Shown: positions 25,764 to 34,864 of the stretch, in pieces
How positions within the stretch are numbered: the stretch's first letter is position 1
How the letters are laid out: every line of letters starts with the position of its first letter
Assembly (NCBI GenBank): GCA_037441565.1
Contig: JBBIRW010000002.1
Span: 124,001-188,000, forward strand
DNA: 64,000 bases
From: JBBIRW01 sp037441565
Lineage (GTDB): Bacteria > Desulfobacterota > JBBIRW01
Direction: 5' to 3'
The notes under the pieces: generated by a model
Databases searched by the model: none
Seen by the model: only the letters and a program-made list of their open reading frames with translations
What the model was told of the DNA's origin: nothing
Position numbers and translations under genes: made by a program

Positions 25764-26459
25764 ATGCAAGAAGGGTCACTTTTTACTAAAAATGAGTTAA
25801 GGGATCGGCTGCGTGTATTCTCCGATAGAACCCATGCTGGAGAAGTTCTTGCAGAGATGTTAGAGGAATTTCGAAGTTCAAACAGCATAATCCTTGCCAT
25901 ACCTGCTGGTGGAGTACCTGTTGCTTCAAGGATTGGGGAGCTACTCGAGATACCCATCGATATAATTCCTGTAAGTAAAATAACTCCTCAATGGAATACG
26001 GAGATCGGGTATGGCGCTGTTTCTTTTGATGGAACGGTTCTTTTCAATAATGAACTCATAGTAAAACTCAATTTATCAACAGAAGAAATAGAAAGGGATC
26101 TTAAAAAGACCCGTGAAAAGGTTTACAGGAGAATGAAAACCCTGAGAGGGAAACGTCAGTTTCCAGACCTTTCAGGCAAAAATGTCATAATCGTTGATGA
26201 TGGGCTTGCATCTGGATATACCATGAAGGTTGCCGTTGATACGGTAAGAAAGAGGAAGCCAGCCCGGATCATAATTGCTATTTCAACAGCACACGAGGAG
26301 TCGCTCCAGATATTAATAAACGAGGTCGATGCAATCTACTGTGCTAATATCAGGGGAGGATGGCGCTTCGCAGTGGCTGATGCATATGAACGATGGTATG
26401 ATGTGGATGAGGAAGAGGTGAAGGCTATACTTCGGAGAATTATTCTATCCCTTCAGTAA
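25764..26459 (+). CDS. Phosphoribosyltransferase-domain protein
   Basis: A 231-residue protein of the type I phosphoribosyltransferase fold. The PRPP-binding signature VIIVDDGLASGYTMKVAV is near residue 145, with the usual AIPAGGVPVA loop near residue 46. The size and layout resemble the predicted phosphoribosyltransferases often found beside dienelactone hydrolase-like domains. Substrate unknown. It follows the conserved unknown gene and its last 15 bp overlap the convergent small membrane-protein gene. Confidence 0.85.
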   Translation: MQEGSLFTKNELRDRLRVFSDRTHAGEVLAEMLEEFRSSNSIILAIPAGGVPVASRIGELLEIPIDIIPVSKITPQWNTEIGYGAVSFDGTVLFNNELIVKLNLSTEEIERDLKKTREKVYRRMKTLRGKRQFPDLSGKNVIIVDDGLASGYTMKVAVDTVRKRKPARIIIAISTAHEESLQILINEVDAIYCANIRGGWRFAVADAYERWYDVDEEEVKAILRRIILSLQ

Positions 26460-26837
26460 TCTCAGTAATTTATACTTACCTGGAATAAACCTTATGAGGA
26501 AAACAAAAAATATGGATGAAAGAACAAGTGGAACAAGGGGTGAATCAAGTATGAGATGTCTTATAAAAAACCTCTGCGGATCATATCTATCCCAGTGTAT
26601 TCCGTAGCAATTACTGTATTCTCTAACATGTATGGATCTCCCATTCCTCAAACAGATTCTGTAATTTCTCCTTTCACCTTTTGGAATTGCATAATGATCG
26701 ATTCTAAAACCTGCCTTAAGTGGATGAATAACATCATTCTTTGCAATCTTGATCTCATGGTGTGGAGGAAGTCTTCTTATCCTCCTTATAATCATGTTCC
26801 AATCAACCTTTTTATGTATTATCTCTCCCCTTTTCAT
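26445..26837 (-). CDS. Hypothetical protein with C-terminal membrane helix
   Basis: A 130-residue protein: a basic, histidine-containing N-terminal domain with an extended beta-like pattern (PKGERRNYRICLRNGRSIHV) and one hydrophobic segment near the C-terminus (LVPLVLSSIFFVFLIRFIPG). No recognised family. It lies 20 bases beyond fadE on the same strand, so it may be the last gene of the fad operon. Confidence 0.55.
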   Translation of the reverse strand: MKRGEIIHKKVDWNMIIRRIRRLPPHHEIKIAKNDVIHPLKAGFRIDHYAIPKGERRNYRICLRNGRSIHVREYSNCYGIHWDRYDPQRFFIRHLILDSPLVPLVLSSIFFVFLIRFIPGKYKLLRLLKG

Positions 26838-26857
26838 GTTAATTTTGGTAAAACATT

Positions 26858-28624
26858 TTATACATTATAGAAACCATTCTCTATAATCTTATCAGCAACC
26901 TTTCTTCGCATTATTATGGTATTTGCTGGAAGATGGCGCATAAGTTTTCTGAGCATCGAAAGCTGGGTCCTCAACATATCCCCCTCAGATGATGCACTGA
27001 GAATCTTAACAGCCATATCTTCAACCCTTTTTATTGAGTCGTATATATATACATTCGATGCAAGTATCTTCGTTTGTGATCTTTCCTCGCCATTCCTTCT
27101 TATACTCTTCAATGTTCTGAGAAACGCACTCTCCATGGCATAGATTTCGATTACCATATCAGCAATCAACCCCAGAATCTCCTGTTCCTCGGATATTCCC
27201 TCACCAAATTTCTGAAATGCACTGCCAGCACAGAAGAGGAGACAGTTTTTTGCATTTCTCAAAATTGATTTTTCAGTGGAAAAGGGCTCTCCAGAGGGCT
27301 CCGTAGTTCCTGTGGAAGAAACTATATTTTGTAAAACCTTTTGGGCCACTGTAAGAACAGGGAGTTCCCCTTTCAATGCCCTTCTCAAAAGCAATCCAGG
27401 AATTAACAATCTGTTAATCTCGTTTGTGCCCTCGAAGATCCTGTTTATTCTTGAATTCCTGTAATACCTCTCCATGGGATAATCTTCTATATAGCCATAA
27501 CCACCAAATATCTGCAATCCTTCGTCAACAACATAATCTAATATCTCGCTTCCAAAAATCTTCGCAATCGAACATTCAATAGCAAACTCCTCAATCCCTT
27601 TTATTCTCTTAATGTTTGCTTCTCTATCTTCACCCTTTATATCCTTTATATTCTCATCTATCATTGATGCTGTTCTATAAACCATGCTTTCCGCAACATA
27701 GGTTTTTATCGCCATCTCTCCAATCTTATGTTTTATCAATCCAAAATCACATATCGGCTTCCCAAACTGCACCCTCTCCTTTGCATATCTTACAGCCTCA
27801 TTTATGCAGCTCTTTGCAGCACCAACAGAACCTGCACCCAGCTTGAGCCTTCCCAGATTCAATATATTGAAGGCTATAACATGACCCTTACCTTCTTCGC
27901 CGAGCAGATTTTCAACAGGCACATAAACATTCTCAAAATTAACTGCCCTTGTTGATGAGCCTTTAATGCCCATCTTCTTCTCCTCAATGCCGGTTGATAC
28001 ACCATTAAGGTTTCTTTCGACAATAAATGCAGTAAATTTCTCCCCATCGATTTTGGCAAATACAATGAAAACATCTGCAAATCCAGCATTTGTAATAAAC
28101 TGTTTTTCTCCGTTCAAAATATAATATCTTTTATCAGGACTGAGAACAGCTGATGTTTTACAGGCAAGTGCATCTGAGCCTGCACCTGCCTCTGTAAGGG
28201 CATACGCTGATATAAGCTCTCCCTTTGCGAGCAATGGAAGATACATTTTTTTCTGCTCCTCTTTTCCGAAGTAAACGATGGGAAGAGCACCAATTCCTGT
28301 ATGTGCACCGAAGGATACGGAGAAGGAACCCCCTTTTGCAAGCTTCTCAGTTATGAGTGATGATGTTACCCTGTCAAGTCCAAGACCTCCATAATCTTCC
28401 GGTATGTCGACCATCATGAGTCCGAGATCCCCTGCCTTTTTTAAAAGTTCACGCATAACCCCTTCCTTAAGCGACTCTATCTCCGCCATCCTTGGCATTA
28501 CCTCTGTTTCAATAAAATCTTCCGTTGTCTTTGCGAACATCCTCTGCTCCTCTGTGAAATCCTCTGGTGTAAACACCTCATCATGCGAAATATCTTCGAT
28601 AAGAAACATTCCTCCTTTTTTCAT
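26858..28624 (-). CDS. fadE: Acyl-CoA dehydrogenase FadE-type, long form
   Basis: A protein of about 588 residues. An N-terminal acyl-CoA dehydrogenase core of about 400 residues is followed by a helical extension of about 180 residues, as in Bacillus FadE and very-long-chain dehydrogenases. Motifs: YALTEAGAGSDAL, NGEKQFITNAGF, IFGGYGYIEDYPMERYYR and the catalytic-Glu segment RIFEGTNEINR. It catalyses the first oxidation step of beta-oxidation. ATG 28624 is preferred, with AAGGAG seven bases upstream; ATG 28609 and TTG 28630 are alternatives. It is third in a fadN-fadA-fadE order identical to the Bacillus operon. Confidence 0.93.
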   Translation of the reverse strand: MKKGGMFLIEDISHDEVFTPEDFTEEQRMFAKTTEDFIETEVMPRMAEIESLKEGVMRELLKKAGDLGLMMVDIPEDYGGLGLDRVTSSLITEKLAKGGSFSVSFGAHTGIGALPIVYFGKEEQKKMYLPLLAKGELISAYALTEAGAGSDALACKTSAVLSPDKRYYILNGEKQFITNAGFADVFIVFAKIDGEKFTAFIVERNLNGVSTGIEEKKMGIKGSSTRAVNFENVYVPVENLLGEEGKGHVIAFNILNLGRLKLGAGSVGAAKSCINEAVRYAKERVQFGKPICDFGLIKHKIGEMAIKTYVAESMVYRTASMIDENIKDIKGEDREANIKRIKGIEEFAIECSIAKIFGSEILDYVVDEGLQIFGGYGYIEDYPMERYYRNSRINRIFEGTNEINRLLIPGLLLRRALKGELPVLTVAQKVLQNIVSSTGTTEPSGEPFSTEKSILRNAKNCLLFCAGSAFQKFGEGISEEQEILGLIADMVIEIYAMESAFLRTLKSIRRNGEERSQTKILASNVYIYDSIKRVEDMAVKILSASSEGDMLRTQLSMLRKLMRHLPANTIIMRRKVADKIIENGFYNV

Positions 28625-28649
28625 CTTCAATCTCCTTATACAATCTTTA

Positions 28650-29831
28650 TTATTTTATTGACTCAAAAACAGCAGCTGCTCCCATTCCTCCGCCAATACA
28701 CATGCTAACAACACCATACCTCGATCCCCTTCTTTTCATCTCGTAGAGAAGCGTTGTCGTTAACCTTGCTCCAGTGCATCCAAGGGGGTGTCCGAGGGCA
28801 ATTGCACCTCCATTTACATTTACCTTTTCTTCATCTATTCCAAGCTCCCTCAGAACATAGACAATTTGTGAAGCAAATGCCTCGTTTATTTCGAACAGAT
28901 CAATATCGCTCATAGTTAATCCTGCAAGTTTAATGGCTTTTGGAATTGCAAACACAGGCCCTATACCCATTATTTCAGGCGGAACACCACAAACTGCAAA
29001 TGATCTGAAAATAGCAAGCGGTTTTAAACCAAGTTCATCAGCCTTTTTCACTGATGTAACAACAACAGCCGATGCACCATCACTCATCTGGGAAGAGTTA
29101 CCTGCAGTTACAGTTCCATCGATTTGAAAAGCTGGTTTTAATTTCGACAGAACATCCATACTTGTATCCCTCCTTACTCCCTCATCTATATCAAATACAT
29201 CTTTCTTTTCAACGATCCCCTTTTTATCGTCAAAATACCTTTCCACAACCTCAACAGGAACTATTTCTTCACTGAATCTGCCTGAATCAATAGCCATGGC
29301 TGCTTTCTGATGACTCCGCAATGCAAACATATCCTGTTCCTCGCGCGTTATACCAAATTTCCTTGCAACCCTCTCAGCCGTAAGTCCCATGGAGATATAC
29401 ACTTCAGGATAATTATCCACAAGATATGGATTTGGTGAGAAACGAGTACCACCCATGGGAATCATACTCATTGATTCCGTTCCTCCAGCAATAATCACAT
29501 CAGCAAAACCGCACATAATCCTTTCTGCAGATATTGCAATTGCCTGAAGACCTGAGGAGCAGAATCTGTTAACTGTCATTCCAGGAACATTATATGGCAA
29601 TCCTGCCCTGAGAAGTGCGATCCTTGCAACATTCATTCCCTGCTCAGCTTCAGGAAATGCACATCCAATAATCACATCCTCCACATCATCAGCCCTCAAT
29701 GGTTCTGCCCTTCTTATGGCTTCCTTTATAACAATGGAGGCAAGTTCATCAGGTCGAAAATTTCTAAGTTTTCCCTTCTGCGCCTTACCTATTGCTGTCC
29801 TTACCGCTGATACAATAACTGCATCCCTCAT
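28650..29831 (-). CDS. fadA: Acetyl-CoA acyltransferase (3-ketoacyl-CoA thiolase)
   Basis: A 393-residue thiolase. The acylated cysteine is in NRFCSSGLQAIA (about residue 90); the catalytic His in GGAIALGHPLGCTGAR and the proton-donor Cys in SMCIGGGMG are intact. It cleaves 3-ketoacyl-CoA to acetyl-CoA and a shortened acyl-CoA. ATG 29831 follows GGAGG; it is 12 bp after fadN and 25 bp before fadE. Confidence 0.96.
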   Translation of the reverse strand: MRDAVIVSAVRTAIGKAQKGKLRNFRPDELASIVIKEAIRRAEPLRADDVEDVIIGCAFPEAEQGMNVARIALLRAGLPYNVPGMTVNRFCSSGLQAIAISAERIMCGFADVIIAGGTESMSMIPMGGTRFSPNPYLVDNYPEVYISMGLTAERVARKFGITREEQDMFALRSHQKAAMAIDSGRFSEEIVPVEVVERYFDDKKGIVEKKDVFDIDEGVRRDTSMDVLSKLKPAFQIDGTVTAGNSSQMSDGASAVVVTSVKKADELGLKPLAIFRSFAVCGVPPEIMGIGPVFAIPKAIKLAGLTMSDIDLFEINEAFASQIVYVLRELGIDEEKVNVNGGAIALGHPLGCTGARLTTTLLYEMKRRGSRYGVVSMCIGGGMGAAAVFESIK

Positions 29832-29843
29832 ATAGCCTCCTTT

Positions 29844-32252
29844 CTAATTCCTCAAAGGCTTTCCTGTTTTAAGCATATGCCTTATCCTATCTTGTGTTTT
29901 TCTCTCACCACAGAGACTCAGAAAAGCCTCCCTTTCAAGATCGAGCAAGTACTCTTCAGTTACTGAAGATCCCCTTGGCAATCTTCCCCCTGAAATGATA
30001 AAAGCGATCTTATTGCCGATGAAATAATCGTATTCAGAAATATACCCGCCTTCCTTAATAAGATAGAGATATGTCTTGAATGCAGAATAAATATCCTCAC
30101 CTCCCACCCTTATACCTTTTTTAAGAGGAGGTTTATATCCTGTTGATACTAAGTAAAGTGCAGTCTGTTTTGCATCATGGATGAGAAAGTCCTGATTGTA
30201 TGTTATAGAATCTATCTTCCTCAACAATTTTAATTCACGTGCCTCCTCTGCACTTGATGAGATTTTTGCCCTCGCAATGCATTCAAAGGCATTCCTGACA
30301 AAGGGAAGAAGATCTATGGATGGATCATCTGGAAGCTCTTCCGTATTTCTGATAAGGAGCTCTTTTATACCTCCACCTGCAGGAATAAGTCCAACACCCA
30401 CTTCAACAAGACCCATGTATGTTTCTGATGCTGCCTGCACCCTCGATGATGAAAGTGCAATTTCGCATCCACCGCCAAGTGTCATTCCAAAGATAGCGGA
30501 CACCACGGGTTTTTCAAAGTATTTTATAGCCATATTTAACTGCTGAAATTCTCTTACCATCCTTTCTATCTCATCCCAGTTCTCATCCTCTGCCTCAAGC
30601 AATATCAACATAAGATTTGCACCTGCTGAAAACTGTTCACCCTTGTTACCTATAACAAGTGCATCAAAGTTCTCTGAAACAATTTTTAATGCCTCTTTTG
30701 CCATCTGTATAGTATCTATACCAATAGCATTCGCCTTTGAATGAAATTCAAGGCATGCAACTCCATCTCCAATATCAATCAGTGAAGCACCGGGATTTGA
30801 CTTGATAACACCTCCTGATCCCTTTATGGAGGAAAGAATGATGATACGAGGATTTACTGACTCCTCCCTGTATGAATCATCCTTCAAATCGAAAAAATAC
30901 CTTTTCCCCCTTTCAAGCTTGTAAATACTTTCATAATTCTTCTCTGCTATTTTTTCGATAATTGGAGGAATCCTTCTCCCTTCACTTTTAATCCTTTCAA
31001 CAAAATCTTTCACATTTAGTGAATCAAGGATCTCGAAAGGACCTAATTTCCATCCAAACCCCCATCTTATTGCCCTATCTATATCCGTAATATTATCTGC
31101 AATCTCCGGAATCCTTGATGCTGCATAGAGGATGACCTCGCTTATTACTTTCCAAATAAAATTGGACACTCTATCGCTTCCCGAACAGATCCTCCGCAAT
31201 CTCTTTCCAACATCCTCTATATTCCTTGCAAGCTCAATTGAGGTAAAAACAGGATTTTTCACTGGTTGATACTGAAGAGTATTATAATCAAGGAACAAGA
31301 TCCTCCTTTCCTCACCCTTGAGCTCCCTTTTATAAAAACCGCTTCCTGTTTTTTCACCGAGAAGATGCTGTTCCTTCATCCTCTTGATAAATTCCGGTAT
31401 TCTGAATATCTCTCTCATCTCATCATCTTTAGCATTGTTGTAAAGGTTTTCAGCAACATTCACAATAATATCAAGCCCTACCATATCAGCTGTTCTAAAT
31501 GTTGCACTCCTCGGTCTTCCAATGATTTCCCCTGTTAATAGATCAACCTCCTCTATGCTCAGCCCCTCTTCCATCATAAGTTTAACTATATACATAAATG
31601 AGAAGATACCTATCCTGTTTGCTATAAAATTAGGTGTATCTTTAGCAATAACAATCCCCTTGCCCAGATATCTCTCTGCAAAATCAACGATCGCCAGGAG
31701 CACATCCCTTCTCGTTTTGGAAGTGGGTATTATCTCGAGGAGTTTCATATATCTTGGCGGATTGAAGAAATGCGTGCCAAGGAAATATTCCTTCATCTCG
31801 TCTTGAAACCCTTCAGCGATCTTTTCTATGGATATACCGGATGTATTTGTACTGAAAATGATTCCCTTCTTCCAGAACTTCCCTATCTTTTCAAATACAG
31901 ACCTCTTTATCTGCAGATCCTCAACAACTGCTTCAATCACCCAGTCAGCATCTGAGACAACCGAGATGTTATCCTCAAGATTTCCTGGAATGATGCAATT
32001 AATATTCTTCCTCGTAAAGAGAAGGGGAGGCTTTGCATTGAGTATCCTTTCCAGGGCATTCAACGAAAAACGGTTTCTGAATCGCGGATCATCCTTACTT
32101 ATACCTCTGACCCTATCATCATCCGTAAGATCCGGGGGAACAATATCAAGGAGATATACAGTTAACCCTGCATTCGCAAGGTGGGCAGCAATCCCTCCGC
32201 CCATGGTGCCTGCCCCTATCACAACAACCTTTCTTATCTTCTTTCCCATCAT
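29844..32252 (-). CDS. fadN: 3-hydroxyacyl-CoA dehydrogenase / enoyl-CoA hydratase fusion
   Basis: An 802-residue bifunctional enzyme in the FadN order: an N-terminal NAD-binding hydroxyacyl-CoA dehydrogenase (VVIGAGTMGGGIAAHLANAG near residue 10), its C-terminal domains to about 420, then an enoyl-CoA hydratase domain (about 480-720). Hydratase glutamates are visible in LGGGCEIALS and YMGLVEVGVGLIPAGGG, so both activities look intact. It carries the hydration and second oxidation of beta-oxidation. First gene of fadNAE; GGAGGA precedes tandem ATGs. The divergent partner is an acyl-CoA synthetase that would supply substrate. Confidence 0.95.
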   Translation of the reverse strand: MMGKKIRKVVVIGAGTMGGGIAAHLANAGLTVYLLDIVPPDLTDDDRVRGISKDDPRFRNRFSLNALERILNAKPPLLFTRKNINCIIPGNLEDNISVVSDADWVIEAVVEDLQIKRSVFEKIGKFWKKGIIFSTNTSGISIEKIAEGFQDEMKEYFLGTHFFNPPRYMKLLEIIPTSKTRRDVLLAIVDFAERYLGKGIVIAKDTPNFIANRIGIFSFMYIVKLMMEEGLSIEEVDLLTGEIIGRPRSATFRTADMVGLDIIVNVAENLYNNAKDDEMREIFRIPEFIKRMKEQHLLGEKTGSGFYKRELKGEERRILFLDYNTLQYQPVKNPVFTSIELARNIEDVGKRLRRICSGSDRVSNFIWKVISEVILYAASRIPEIADNITDIDRAIRWGFGWKLGPFEILDSLNVKDFVERIKSEGRRIPPIIEKIAEKNYESIYKLERGKRYFFDLKDDSYREESVNPRIIILSSIKGSGGVIKSNPGASLIDIGDGVACLEFHSKANAIGIDTIQMAKEALKIVSENFDALVIGNKGEQFSAGANLMLILLEAEDENWDEIERMVREFQQLNMAIKYFEKPVVSAIFGMTLGGGCEIALSSSRVQAASETYMGLVEVGVGLIPAGGGIKELLIRNTEELPDDPSIDLLPFVRNAFECIARAKISSSAEEARELKLLRKIDSITYNQDFLIHDAKQTALYLVSTGYKPPLKKGIRVGGEDIYSAFKTYLYLIKEGGYISEYDYFIGNKIAFIISGGRLPRGSSVTEEYLLDLEREAFLSLCGERKTQDRIRHMLKTGKPLRN

Positions 32253-32285
32253 TCCTCCTTCTTCTCTATTACGGCTGTCATTATT

Positions 32286-32318
32286 ATTGACTTTAACATA
32301 TAATCATATACTGTCAAT
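32286..32318. promoter_or_regulatory. ATTGAC...GTCAAT dyad between divergent fad genes
   Basis: Six-base arms centred at 32302 in the 114-bp gap between fadN and the acyl-CoA synthetase gene; ten of sixteen base pairs across the element are symmetric. The arms also look like -35 hexamers facing both ways. It could be a shared operator or simply the overlapping promoters. Confidence 0.35.
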
Positions 32319-32366
32319 CGATGGAATTTAATAATTTATAGAACAATCCACATAAGGGGAAGGATC

Positions 32367-34151
32367 ATGGGTTTTACAAATATACCTGAGATGTTTTTCA
32401 AAACAACTGAAATTTTTCCCGAAAAAACAGCGCTTCTCTTTAAAAAGGACGGTGTGATAAACAGTGTAACATGGCAGGAGTTCTCGGATAGGGTAAAAAC
32501 AGTTTCCTCATTTCTCATCCGGATTGGAACGATACCGGGGGAACCCGTCATCATACTATCAGAGAACAGGCCGGAATGGATGTATACGGATATGGCCATT
32601 CTTTCATCAGCTGCTGTAACCGTTCCCATATATCCAACCCTCTCCCCACCTCAGATTGAATATATCATTAAGGAAACCGAATCACGGATATGCTTCCTAT
32701 CCACAGCGGAACAGCTTGAGAAGATCAGAAAAATAAAAAACAATCTTCCTTCACTCCGATACATAATTACCTTTGAAGATTTATCTCACAGTGACCCGAA
32801 TTTTACTAACCTTACAACGATCCTTAAAGAAAAGCCATCCAGTGAAATGATGATAGCAATTGCAAATAGAATTTACTCAATCAAAGGAGATGATCCATTC
32901 AGCATAATTTACACTTCAGGAACAACTGGTGAACCAAAAGGCGTTATACTTACTCACAGGAATATCCTATCCAATATAGAATCATCTATTAATGAGCTTC
33001 CTGTAAAAGATGACGATCTTTTTCTTTCCTTCCTTCCGCTCAGTCATGTATTTGAGAGAACATGCACATACTATGGATCAATTTATAAATGTGCAACCAT
33101 TGCTTTTGCGGAAGATATAGAGCATGTTCCACAGAATCTTATGGAGTTCAAACCAACAGTTATGTGCGCGGTCCCAAGATTTTTTGAAAAGTTTTATGAA
33201 AGGATTCATGCATACTTAAAAGAAAAAGGGTTATTCTCAAGGACTATTTTTAATATATCAATATCCATTGCTGAAAAAATCTGGAGGATAAAAAACAGTG
33301 GCAAAAAAATTCCTCTGCTTCTCTTGCTTGCTGGAAAGGCTGCTGATGCCCTCGTCCTTAAAAAAATAAGATTAGCATTCGGAGGCAGGATCAGATTTGT
33401 TATTTCGGGAGGAGCACCACTTCCTAATAAAATAGCTGAATTCTTCATCGCAACGGGGATCCCGATAATAGAGGGATACGGACTTACAGAAACATCCCCC
33501 GTTGTATCAGTAAATCCTATTGAGAAAATAAAGATAGGTTCTGTTGGAAAGCCGATAAAGGGTGTAGAAATTAAAATTGCCGAGGATGGGGAGATCCTTG
33601 TTAGAGGTCCAAATCTCATGAAGGGATATTTCAAAAAACCAGAGGCAACCATGCAGGCTATAAAAGATGGCTGGTTTCATACAGGAGATATAGGTTATTT
33701 AGATCATGAAGGATATCTCTACATCACTGACAGAAAGAAAGAACTCCTTGTTACATCCGGTGGAAAGAAAGTAGCACCACGCGCTATTGAATCGATGCTT
33801 ATGAAAAACCCATTCATTCAAACTGCCATGCTCGTAGGAGATGGTAGGAAATTTATAAGTGCTTTGATTGTTCCAAATTTCAAAACCCTTGAGTTTTATG
33901 CGCGTGACAATAACATAAAATTTCAGAATATAAAAGAAATTATAAATAACCAGAAGGTAAGGGATCTTTATAGTGTTATAGTGGAGGATGTTAACAAAAA
34001 TCTTGCACGATATGAAAAGATTAAAAAATTTGCACTCCTTGAAAATGAATTCTCTGTTGAAAGCGGTGAGCTCACACCAACAATGAAAATAAGAAAGGGT
34101 TTTGTTGAGAAAAAGTATAAGGATATTATAGAGGAGCTTTACAGGGAATGA
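32367..34151 (+). CDS. Long-chain acyl-CoA synthetase (AMP-forming)
   Basis: A 594-residue adenylate-forming enzyme that activates fatty acids to acyl-CoA with ATP. The P-loop motif is YTSGTTGEPKGVILTH near residue 187; GYGLTETSPVVSVN and the TGDIGYLDHEGYLYITDRKK hinge are intact. Its length fits the FadD/ACSL family. ATG 32367 follows GGAAGGA. Divergent from fadNAE, and its stop overlaps the ubiE/menG start by 4 bp. Confidence 0.93.
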   Translation: MGFTNIPEMFFKTTEIFPEKTALLFKKDGVINSVTWQEFSDRVKTVSSFLIRIGTIPGEPVIILSENRPEWMYTDMAILSSAAVTVPIYPTLSPPQIEYIIKETESRICFLSTAEQLEKIRKIKNNLPSLRYIITFEDLSHSDPNFTNLTTILKEKPSSEMMIAIANRIYSIKGDDPFSIIYTSGTTGEPKGVILTHRNILSNIESSINELPVKDDDLFLSFLPLSHVFERTCTYYGSIYKCATIAFAEDIEHVPQNLMEFKPTVMCAVPRFFEKFYERIHAYLKEKGLFSRTIFNISISIAEKIWRIKNSGKKIPLLLLLAGKAADALVLKKIRLAFGGRIRFVISGGAPLPNKIAEFFIATGIPIIEGYGLTETSPVVSVNPIEKIKIGSVGKPIKGVEIKIAEDGEILVRGPNLMKGYFKKPEATMQAIKDGWFHTGDIGYLDHEGYLYITDRKKELLVTSGGKKVAPRAIESMLMKNPFIQTAMLVGDGRKFISALIVPNFKTLEFYARDNNIKFQNIKEIINNQKVRDLYSVIVEDVNKNLARYEKIKKFALLENEFSVESGELTPTMKIRKGFVEKKYKDIIEELYRE

Positions 34152-34864
34152 TGGATGAAAAAGACAGAAGCGTTAAAATAAGAGAGATGTTTTCGTCAAT
34201 AGCGGAAAGGTATGATTTTCTCAACCATCTGCTCAGCTTTGGTATGGATCTCCACTGGAGGAAAAGATGTGCGCTTGAGATCTCCTCGATAGATAGAGGA
34301 AGGATACTCGATGTCGCAACAGGAACTGCCGATCTTGCAATTGAAATAGCAAGATACACGAAAAAAGATGTTAAAATTACAGGGATTGATTTCAGTAAAG
34401 AAATGCTACTTATCGGAAAGAGAAAGATAGAGGAAATGTCCTTAGAGAAAAGAATCTCTCTCGTCCTTTCCAGGGGTGAGGCACTTCCCTTTGCTGACAA
34501 TCTCTTTGATGGAATAACAATTGCCTTTGGAATAAGAAACTTTCCCAACATGGTCCATGGATTGAAAGAAATGAACCGCGTATTGAAACCCCGCTCCCCT
34601 ATTCTGATTCTCGAATTTTCCAAGCCCGTTGGGTACTTCTCCAGCATTTACAGATTTTATTCAAAAAGGATACTGCCTGCGGTAGGCGGAATTTTTTCAA
34701 AAAAATATGCATACCAGTATCTTCCCGATTCAGTTGAAAACTTCCCATCGAGGCAAGATTTTATGGAAATGATGAAGATGTGTGGATTTTGTGAGATAAG
34801 TTTTATTGATATGACCTTCGGAATAGTAACAATTTTCAGGGGGAGGAAGAAAGTAGATTCATAA
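34148..34864 (+). CDS. ubiE: Demethylmenaquinone/ubiquinone C-methyltransferase
   Basis: A 238-residue SAM-dependent methyltransferase of the UbiE/MenG family, catalysing the last methylation of (mena)quinone. Conserved parts: FSSIAERYDFLNHLLSFG, LDVATGTADLAIEIA (SAM loop), GIDFSKEML and SVENFPS. In an anaerobe the substrate is most likely demethylmenaquinone. Translationally coupled to the acyl-CoA synthetase gene; its last 29 bases overlap the convergent aminotransferase-like gene. Confidence 0.9.
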   Translation: MMDEKDRSVKIREMFSSIAERYDFLNHLLSFGMDLHWRKRCALEISSIDRGRILDVATGTADLAIEIARYTKKDVKITGIDFSKEMLLIGKRKIEEMSLEKRISLVLSRGEALPFADNLFDGITIAFGIRNFPNMVHGLKEMNRVLKPRSPILILEFSKPVGYFSSIYRFYSKRILPAVGGIFSKKYAYQYLPDSVENFPSRQDFMEMMKMCGFCEISFIDMTFGIVTIFRGRKKVDS

